Shown: in pieces, positions 58,446 to 64,000 of the stretch
Numbering within the stretch: position 1 is the stretch's first letter
Layout of the letters: each line of letters begins with the position of its first letter
The notes under the pieces: generated by a model
The model's input: the letters and a program-made list of their open reading frames with translations, nothing else
Databases searched by the model: none
Told to the model about the DNA's origin: nothing
Source: Thalassovita sp.
Lineage (GTDB): Bacteria > Pseudomonadota > Alphaproteobacteria > Rhodobacterales > Rhodobacteraceae
DNA length: 64,000 nucleotides
NCBI GenBank assembly: GCA_029212905.1
Contig: JARGPB010000013.1
Coordinates: forward strand, 1-64,000
Direction: 5' to 3'
Position numbers and translations under genes: made by a program

Positions 58446-59549
58446 ATGAGTAATGCACCCCTGGCCGGCCTGAGGATTCTCAGCCTTGCTGAACAATTTC
58501 CCGGCCCCTACGCGACAATGCTGTTGTCCGACATGGGGGCCGAGGTGATCATGATCGAACGTCCGGGCATCGGTGATCCGGCCCGGCAGTTTCCGCCGTT
58601 GTTCCGGGCTCTGAACCGGGGCAAGCGCAGCGTCGCGTTGGATCTGAAATCGGTCGACGGGTTGGCACGGTTTCGCGAACTGGCCAAGGTTTCGGATGTT
58701 ATCGTCGAAGGGTTCCGCCCTGGAAAGCTCGCGGCCTTGGGCGCCGGGTTCGAGGACATGCGTGGCGTCAACCCGCGGCTGGTCTACGTGTCGATTTCGG
58801 GCTACGGGCAGGACGGCCCCTATCGTGACCGTGCCGGCCACGACCTGAGCTACGAAGGCGTTGGCGGCCTGCTGGCCGATCAGGCCGATGCAGGGCAACC
58901 GGGCCCTGTTCCGGCGATCCCCCTCGCGGATGTGGGCGCGGCGTTGTTCGCGGCGATCGCAATCCTGTCGGCGGTCGTATCGTGCCAGCGGACGGGACAG
59001 GGGCGTTTCGTGGACGTGTCCATGTCGGACGCTGTGGTTTCGATGTTGACGGCATTCCTTGTTCCGGCGGCCAACGGCACACCGCTGGGCGAGTTCATCG
59101 CCGAGCCGGGCTACGGCGTGTTCACCTGCAAGGACGGCAAGCTCATGACCTTGTCCATCGCGCATGAGGACTGGTTCTGGCAACCGTTCTGCGATGTGAT
59201 CGACAGAGCGGATCTTGCGCCGTTGACAGGCCGCGACCGTGTCGCCCGCAAGGACGCGCTCCGCGAAGAGATCGCGGCGGTTCTGGTCGGCAAGACGCGC
59301 GCCGAATGGGGCGATCTTCTGGACAAGGCGGGCGTGCCTTGGGGTCCGGTCAATTCCTTGGTCGAAACGCTGGACGACCCCCATGTGCGTGCGCGACAGT
59401 TGCTGCGCACGATCGCGCATGACAGCGGCAGGACCGAGACGTTCCTTGTCCAGCCTCTGAAGTTCGATGGTTTCGAGACCGCAGCCCCTGACCTGCCACC
59501 AGAGCTTGGCGCAGACAATGACAGCGTTCTTTCGGACAGCGCCAGCTAG
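58446..59549 (+). CDS. second alpha-methylacyl-CoA racemase-like CaiB protein
   Basis: 367 residues. LRILSLAEQFPGPYATMLLS and GAEVIMIERPGIGDPARQFP open the CaiB fold. The racemase residues are visible as His132 in RAGHDLSYEGVGGL, Asp162 in IPLADVGAALF (spacing 30, as in MCR) and Glu241 in SIAHEDWFWQPF. The Asp-Glu spacing is 79 rather than 85 because the intervening loop is shorter. It is a second candidate for epimerising 2-methylacyl-CoA. GGAG precedes ATG 58446. It is a single-gene unit between two minus-strand operons. Confidence 0.82.
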   Translation: MSNAPLAGLRILSLAEQFPGPYATMLLSDMGAEVIMIERPGIGDPARQFPPLFRALNRGKRSVALDLKSVDGLARFRELAKVSDVIVEGFRPGKLAALGAGFEDMRGVNPRLVYVSISGYGQDGPYRDRAGHDLSYEGVGGLLADQADAGQPGPVPAIPLADVGAALFAAIAILSAVVSCQRTGQGRFVDVSMSDAVVSMLTAFLVPAANGTPLGEFIAEPGYGVFTCKDGKLMTLSIAHEDWFWQPFCDVIDRADLAPLTGRDRVARKDALREEIAAVLVGKTRAEWGDLLDKAGVPWGPVNSLVETLDDPHVRARQLLRTIAHDSGRTETFLVQPLKFDGFETAAPDLPPELGADNDSVLSDSAS

Positions 59550-59574
59550 AGGCGGCTTCCGTCCGCTTTCGGCT

Positions 59575-60363
59575 CTAGCAGGCAAAAGAATACCCGCCAT
59601 TCACCGGATAGGTCTGTCCGGTGATCCAGCTGGCGGCATCCGAGCAGAGAAACAGGATCATTCCGGCGGGATCTTCCGGCTCGCCCAGACGGCGGATCAC
59701 ATATTGCGACAATGCCCGCTTCTCGGTCTCTGCATCCGGGATCAGGTCGGCAACAGCCGGCGTTCTCGTTCCCCCCAGGGCGACGCAATTCGCGGTGATC
59801 CCGAACCGGCCACCCGCCTTGGCGATGGCCCGCATGAAGCCTGCCGCACCGGCCTTGGCACCGGAATAAACCGCCAGATGCGGCTCGCCGACGCGACCGG
59901 CGTCGGAAATGACGGTCACGATGCGCCCATAGTCACCTTTGACCATCAAGGGCATGGCGTGACGGGTGCAGTTCAGAACCCCATCGAAATTGGTCGCCAT
60001 CCAGCGGCGCCATTCGGTGGGATCCGACTCCCAAAACGGGACAAGATCGTCAAGACGCGATGTCGGCCCGGCGTTGCCTGCATTGTTGACCAGAATATCC
60101 ACGCCGCCGAAGGCGTTCTGAGCCTCGGCAAACGCCGCGCCGACCGCGTCGAAATCCGACACATCGAACGCGAGCGGCATCGCCTTTGCACCGGCTGCCT
60201 CCACTTCCGCGGCAACGCTTTCGGCCCGTTCGGCGTGAAAATCGTTGACGATGACGGCACCGGCCCCGTGTTCAGCCAGATAAAGCGCGACTTGTCGGCC
60301 CACGCCCTGACCCGCTCCGGTTACTACTGCGGTACGACCCTTGATGGATAGCAGTTCACTCAT
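59575..60363 (-). CDS. SDR family oxidoreductase
   Basis: 262 residues. GRTAVVTGAGQGVGRQVALYL is the NAD(P) loop with an Asp (VIVND) at the end of strand 2 favouring NAD. NNAG is present. The catalytic set is intact: VISDAGRVGEPHLAVYSGAKAG with Ser, Tyr and Lys. The C-terminus ITGQTYPVNGGYSFAC is normal. It would oxidise a hydroxyacyl-CoA or similar alcohol, a role played by related SDRs in alicyclic-acid degradation. AAGGA precedes ATG 60363. It lies 13 bp after livF of the second transporter in the same direction. Confidence 0.88.
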   Translation of the reverse strand: MSELLSIKGRTAVVTGAGQGVGRQVALYLAEHGAGAVIVNDFHAERAESVAAEVEAAGAKAMPLAFDVSDFDAVGAAFAEAQNAFGGVDILVNNAGNAGPTSRLDDLVPFWESDPTEWRRWMATNFDGVLNCTRHAMPLMVKGDYGRIVTVISDAGRVGEPHLAVYSGAKAGAAGFMRAIAKAGGRFGITANCVALGGTRTPAVADLIPDAETEKRALSQYVIRRLGEPEDPAGMILFLCSDAASWITGQTYPVNGGYSFAC

Positions 60364-60376
60364 CTTCGTTCCTTTC

Positions 60377-61174
60377 CTATCCCAGCCACCTCTTGCGGCG
60401 GCGATAATGTTTGATTGCACGATAACTTTTGCGTTCGCCGGACGCGGTGACACCAAGATAAAACTCCTTGATGTCCTCGTTGTCAGCGAGCTTGTCTGCC
60501 GGGCCATCCATCACGATACGGCCATTTTCCATCACATAGGCGTAGTCGGCGATCGACAGTGCAGCAGCGCTGTTCTGTTCGACCAGGAAAAAGGTAGTGC
60601 CTTCTGATTTGAGTTGCTTGAGCACTTCATAAACATCCCGGATCATCATCGGGGCCAGACCCAGGGACGGCTCGTCAATCGCGATGATCTTGGGCTTGGC
60701 CATCATGGCCCGACCAATCAGCAGCAGTTGCTGTTCGCCACCAGACATGAAGCCAGAGGTTCGATTTCGGAGGTCGGCAAGCCGAGGCATCAAGGTGTAA
60801 ACATGGTCCAGGCGGTTTTTAAGCTCGGCGGAATTGGGCACCATGTGTCCGCCGACGATCAGGTTCTGCTCTGACGTCAGATGGCGCAACACGCGCCGGC
60901 CTTCCATCACGTGGATCAGGCCATTCTTCACGACTTCCGAGGCTTCCATGTTCTGAACGGGGGTTCCGTCCAGAACGATGGACCCTGCCGAAACGGTTCC
61001 ATCCTCGGATTTGAGCGTTCCCGAGATGGCCTTGAGCGTCGTGCTTTTGCCCGCGCCATTGCCACCGAGCAGAGCAATACATTGACCTTCACTGACTGTC
61101 ATGGACACGCCTTTGAGCGCCAGGATGACGTCGGAATAGGTCACTTCTACATTATTGAGTTCCAGCATGGTCAT
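60377..61174 (-). CDS. livF: second LIV transporter ATP-binding protein (LivF)
   Basis: About 265 residues from ATG 61174 (ATG 61168 is also possible). Walker A is GGNGAGKSTT, the signature is MSGGEQQLLLIGRAM and Walker B is IIAIDEPSLGLAP. It has the long basic tail ending KHYRRRKRWLG, like the LivF of the first system, so both transporters belong to the same subfamily. It is preceded by the binding-protein gene and an intercistronic hairpin. Confidence 0.9.
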   Translation of the reverse strand: MTMLELNNVEVTYSDVILALKGVSMTVSEGQCIALLGGNGAGKSTTLKAISGTLKSEDGTVSAGSIVLDGTPVQNMEASEVVKNGLIHVMEGRRVLRHLTSEQNLIVGGHMVPNSAELKNRLDHVYTLMPRLADLRNRTSGFMSGGEQQLLLIGRAMMAKPKIIAIDEPSLGLAPMMIRDVYEVLKQLKSEGTTFFLVEQNSAAALSIADYAYVMENGRIVMDGPADKLADNEDIKEFYLGVTASGERKSYRAIKHYRRRKRWLG

Positions 61175-61199
61175 ATTGCCCGGGGCCAAGGATCAGGAC

Positions 61200-61221
61200 G
61201 GGCGCCGCGACTGCGGCGCCC
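61200..61221 (-). terminator. intercistronic hairpin after binding-protein gene
   Basis: GGGCGCCGC (61200-61208), GACT, GCGGCGCCC (61213-61221): a perfect 9-bp stem 8 bp past the binding-protein stop on the minus strand, without a T run. It mirrors the hairpin at 37391-37420 after the other system's binding protein. Confidence 0.6.
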
Positions 61222-61229
61222 GGATTAAT

Positions 61230-62468
61230 TCACCACTTCTGAACGTCAGGAACGTCGACGCCGATCGCTTCGATGGTGATCTTGCCATCTTTGACAGTGC
61301 CCACATTCACCTTGAGACCTTCCAAAGGGAAAGGCGCTTCGGGAGTGAACGTGAGGGATGGAAGAAAGCCGTGGGTTTCTTCGGTCGTGATCGGCCCGGC
61401 AAAGAGCGCCTCGCGTACCATCTCTCCGGTCAGGCCCTCGGCACCGTTCGCCGCAATCGCGTGATCGATCACGGTCGCGACAAAGAGGCCCTGAGACACG
61501 CCCATTGCGGTCACGACGTTCCAGGGCGCCTTGAGCCCATAATCGGCAACCAGTGTTTCATAGAATTGCCGCGCGGGAGTGTCCTCATCGGCCGCGATCG
61601 CCATGCCGTAGGCTTCAAAATCGCCCTCCAGTTGATCAAGCCCGCCAAGCGCGCCGCCCGAGGCCGGAAGCCCGTTATGCGAACTCATCATGATCGGGAT
61701 GTTCGAACCGTTGGCCTGCAGTCCACGTTTCGCCGCAACTACGATAGAAGTGTTCGTCTGGATGATCAGCGCCTCGGCCCCGGCCCGCACGACGCGGCGC
61801 ATTTGCCCCGTCAGATCGGTCGGTTGCACTTCGGTATAGATGACCTCGACGAGGTCAATCTCCTCGGGGTGCTCTTCGGCATAGAGTTCGAGGCCCTTTG
61901 CCATATCGACATAGGCAGGCGAGGCCTCGGAAGCCAGGATCGCAACCTTAAGCGGACCGTCTCCACCTCGCTGTTCACGCATCCAGTTCAGAAAGCCGGC
62001 GCTTTCGTGCGAATAGGTCGGACGCGGGTTGAAAATCCAAGAATTCGGTTTCCAGGCAAAACCGTAGCTGGCCGTGGCCATGAACATCGGAATCTTGTCT
62101 TCCGGCAGGCGTTCGGAAAGGGCGGCAACGTCAGGCCCGCCAAGGCCGACGACCGCAATCGGATCCAGTTCCGATTTGATCCCGGGCCAGAGGCTCGCCA
62201 CCTGTGCCGCGTCATAGCGGGTTTCGTAGTTCTTATAGTTCAGCGTAACGCCAAGTTCCTTGCCCCGGGTTTCATTCCACCAGGTGAACACAGCCTCGCG
62301 TCCGCCCGCCAGAATGGGCATGATGTCAGCATAGGGGCCGGAAAAGTCCGACAGCAGGGCGAGATTATAGGTTGTCTCCGCCTGCGCTTTCAAAGGCATA
62401 GTTGCCGCAACAGCTATGGCACACGCTGCCAGCAGGCCGCGGAGGCCTTGTTTCGTTTGGTAAGTCAT
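61230..62468 (-). CDS. ABC transporter substrate-binding protein, second system
   Basis: 412 residues with a signal peptide (LRGLLAACAIAVAATMPLKA, cleavage after AQA). The mature type I periplasmic fold has TYNLALLSDFSGPYADIMPI, DPIAVVGLGGPDVAALSERL, KVAILASEASPAYVDMAKGL and a C-terminal KINVG-like strand. It is only distantly related to the tandem receptors of the first system, so the two transporters probably take up different compounds. GGGAGG precedes the ATG. Confidence 0.9.
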   Translation of the reverse strand: MTYQTKQGLRGLLAACAIAVAATMPLKAQAETTYNLALLSDFSGPYADIMPILAGGREAVFTWWNETRGKELGVTLNYKNYETRYDAAQVASLWPGIKSELDPIAVVGLGGPDVAALSERLPEDKIPMFMATASYGFAWKPNSWIFNPRPTYSHESAGFLNWMREQRGGDGPLKVAILASEASPAYVDMAKGLELYAEEHPEEIDLVEVIYTEVQPTDLTGQMRRVVRAGAEALIIQTNTSIVVAAKRGLQANGSNIPIMMSSHNGLPASGGALGGLDQLEGDFEAYGMAIAADEDTPARQFYETLVADYGLKAPWNVVTAMGVSQGLFVATVIDHAIAANGAEGLTGEMVREALFAGPITTEETHGFLPSLTFTPEAPFPLEGLKVNVGTVKDGKITIEAIGVDVPDVQKW

Positions 62469-62503
62469 ATTTTTCCTCCCAGGTTAAGAGCCGCTCTATT
62501 TTT

Positions 62504-63556
62504 TCAGTAGGGAAACGGCCAGATACGATAAGATGATTTCATTATGTTCCAGCGGTGCATCAGCCCCTTGGGTTCGAGGATCATGAACAATGCGATCACG
62601 CCGCCAAGAACGACATTCATGCCGGCGAACACGATGTCTCCGCCAAGGAATGATACCGAGTCGGCAATATTGGGGCCGACCGTCGCGATGATTTCCTGGA
62701 TGATGCGGATAATGAAGACACCGACCAGGGCTCCCACGATTGATCCCATCCCGCCGACGATGATCATCGCGACAAAGAAGATCGAGTGAAACAGGGTGAA
62801 CTGGTCCACCCCCACGAAGCGGATCAGATAGGCCCACAGCGCCCCGCCGACACCCGCATAGAAAGCGCCGATCAGGAAGGCATTCGCCTTGGTGGCCGCG
62901 ACATTGATCCCCATGATACCTGCGGCCACGTCATCATCCCTGACCGCCACGAAGGCACGGCCAAAGCGTGACCGGACGATCCCGAATGCGCCCGCGACCA
63001 TGATCGCGGTGACCGCAAAATTCATGTAGAACTGCGCAGTTTCGCCAACGAAGCGCAGCCCAAAAAGTTCTGCGGGCGGCACGGTGATACCGTTTGATCC
63101 ACCCATCCAGGTTGACGGCAGGTTTAATACGGCAAAGTGGAACAGGAACTGTGCCGCAATCGTGGTCAGAGCCAGATAAAACCCCTTGATCCGCGCCGCG
63201 GTCAAACCAAAGAGAAAGCCGAATAGCGCAGCCGAGAGGCCGGCCAGAGGAATCGTCAATAAGAATGTAAGGCCGGTCTTCGAGGCAAGTATCGAGGCCG
63301 TATAGGCCCCGACCCCCATGAAAGCCGCCTGACCCAGGTTAATCTGGCCCGCATAGCCGGTGCAGATCTGAAGCCCTACGGCAATGACGGCGCTGATCAT
63401 CATCATGTTCAGGATAGCGATGATACGCCCGCTTACCAGATAAGGCGCTAACAACAGCAGAGCCATGAACAAGACGAGGGCAAGCACCTGCCAGCGCGTT
63501 CGGATAATACGTCTGTCACTGCGATAGCTTGTCGGGAAAATACCGGAGGGATCCAT
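62504..63556 (-). CDS. livM: LIV-type ABC transporter permease (LivM), second system
   Basis: A 350-residue permease. After a basic cytoplasmic N-terminus come about nine membrane spans. LQICTGYAGQINLGQAAFMGVGAYTAS, RIKGFYLALTTIAAQFLFHF and the coupling loop SRFGRAFVAVRDDDVAAGIMGIN are typical of LivM. MIIVGGMGSIVGALVGVFIIRIIQE is a late span. It ends IMKSSYRIWPFPY. It follows the LivH gene after 3 bp and is followed by the binding-protein gene. Confidence 0.92.
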   Translation of the reverse strand: MDPSGIFPTSYRSDRRIIRTRWQVLALVLFMALLLLAPYLVSGRIIAILNMMMISAVIAVGLQICTGYAGQINLGQAAFMGVGAYTASILASKTGLTFLLTIPLAGLSAALFGFLFGLTAARIKGFYLALTTIAAQFLFHFAVLNLPSTWMGGSNGITVPPAELFGLRFVGETAQFYMNFAVTAIMVAGAFGIVRSRFGRAFVAVRDDDVAAGIMGINVAATKANAFLIGAFYAGVGGALWAYLIRFVGVDQFTLFHSIFFVAMIIVGGMGSIVGALVGVFIIRIIQEIIATVGPNIADSVSFLGGDIVFAGMNVVLGGVIALFMILEPKGLMHRWNIMKSSYRIWPFPY

Positions 63557-63559
63557 GGA

Positions 63560-64000
63560 TTACACCCGCTCGATTGTGCGCCAGCCGAACAGGCCGGTCG
63601 GCCGGATCAGCAGAATGGCAAGCATGATGATGTATGGCACGACACTGCCAAGTGAGCCGCCAATCAGCGGGTCAAGATAGTTGGTGGTCAGGCTCTGGGC
63701 GATTCCGATGATTATTCCTGCCAGAATAAGCCCGCCGATGGATTCCAACCCGGCAAACAGCGCCACCGGCAGGGCCGCGAACCCGATATCCGAGGCCAGG
63801 AAGGTCAGCGATTTGCCGCTGAGAAAGATCATTGCACCGATCGTGGACAGGATTGCCCCAAGCACCCAGGCAAAGGCAATCGAGCCCTTCACTGAAATCC
63901 CCATCGAAGATGCCACGACGTGATCTTCTGCCACTGCGGTCATCCGCAGACCCGACCGGGTCCGGTTGAAGAACCACGACAGCCCGACGGCGGCGACAAT
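63560..64000 (-). CDS. livH: LIV-type ABC transporter permease (LivH), cut by window edge
   Basis: The C-terminal 146 residues of a LivH permease. The frame runs off the right edge, so the start is outside the window (the internal ATG at 63943 is not the start). Visible are the coupling segment RTRSGLRMTAVAEDHVVASS, spans including VLGAILSTIGAMIFL and FAALPVALFAGLESIGGLILA, and the end IRPTGLFGWRTIERV, which matches the first LivH. The livG of this system is presumably further right. Confidence 0.9.
   Translation of the reverse strand: MVAAVGLSWFFNRTRSGLRMTAVAEDHVVASSMGISVKGSIAFAWVLGAILSTIGAMIFLSGKSLTFLASDIGFAALPVALFAGLESIGGLILAGIIIGIAQSLTTNYLDPLIGGSLGSVVPYIIMLAILLIRPTGLFGWRTIERV

Noticed and set aside
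58335..59600. Minus-strand frame of 421 codons
   Set aside because: It is antisense to the racemase-like CaiB gene, which has the complete His/Asp/Glu set.
61155..62510. Plus-strand frame of 451 codons
   Set aside because: It is antisense to a substrate-binding protein with signal peptide and strong RBS. The translation has no domain signal.
1..64000. CRISPR arrays, tRNA, rRNA, replication-initiator gene or attachment site
   Set aside because: No regularly spaced direct repeats, tRNA-like sequences, RepA/RepC-type genes or integrase-linked attachment sites were seen.

Overview
The window looks like alphaproteobacterial DNA, most probably from Rhodobacterales (Rhodobacteraceae/Roseobacteraceae). 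This is inferred from high GC, a Hint-domain protein, DUF6915/DUF6878/DUF3768 genes beside a strawberry-notch helicase and a long ParB, and the style of the EtfAB and Liv proteins. No rRNA, tRNA or CRISPR array was seen.

Region A (about 0.4-13.1 kb, almost all minus strand) is a plasmid- or ICE-type housekeeping block: P-loop kinase, DUF2493 (SLOG) protein, Toprim protein, a very large adenine-methylase/strawberry-notch helicase fusion, five small conserved proteins and ParB. Several of the gaps between these genes carry a GC-rich hairpin.

Region B (about 13.2-19.6 kb) is a scar zone. It holds a truncated P-type ATPase tail, an IS3-family element without a target duplication, a frameshifted and truncated HlyD-type adaptor, a Hint-domain protein, an intact IS5-family element with a perfect 9-bp target duplication, the tail of a second RND pump joined to a broken serine resolvase, and an IS3 OrfA fragment. 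Region C (19.6-25.1 kb) is an intact efflux locus: two TetR regulators sharing an operator-like motif, an RND adaptor and an RND permease. It is followed by an amine-oxidase tail and an IS66 transposase tail (25.1-25.8 kb).

Region D (25.9-64 kb) is a large acyl-CoA catabolic island. It contains two LIV-type ABC uptake systems (one with two tandem substrate-binding proteins, one running off the right edge), two AMP-forming ligase-family proteins, five CaiB/BaiF proteins (two with a complete alpha-methylacyl-CoA racemase triad, two forming an adjacent pair), five acyl-CoA dehydrogenases (one apparent heteromeric pair), EtfAB, four crotonases, two MaoC-type hydratases, three thiolase-superfamily proteins (one without the nucleophilic Cys and paired with a DUF35 protein, like steroid side-chain aldolases), two SDRs and a transglutaminase-fold protein. 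I infer uptake, CoA activation, racemisation of alpha-methyl branches, beta-oxidation and possibly retro-aldol cleavage of a methyl-branched, isoprenoid, alicyclic or steroid-like carboxylate. The substrate cannot be read from the sequence.

Four copies of a palindrome, TCTAAC-N4-GTTAGA (one degenerate), lie in front of transcription units at 28.3, 42.2, 45.8 and 49.5 kb. This suggests one regulon whose regulator is not obvious in the window. The combination of this operator with the aldolase/racemase/transglutaminase gene set is the best candidate here for an undescribed system.
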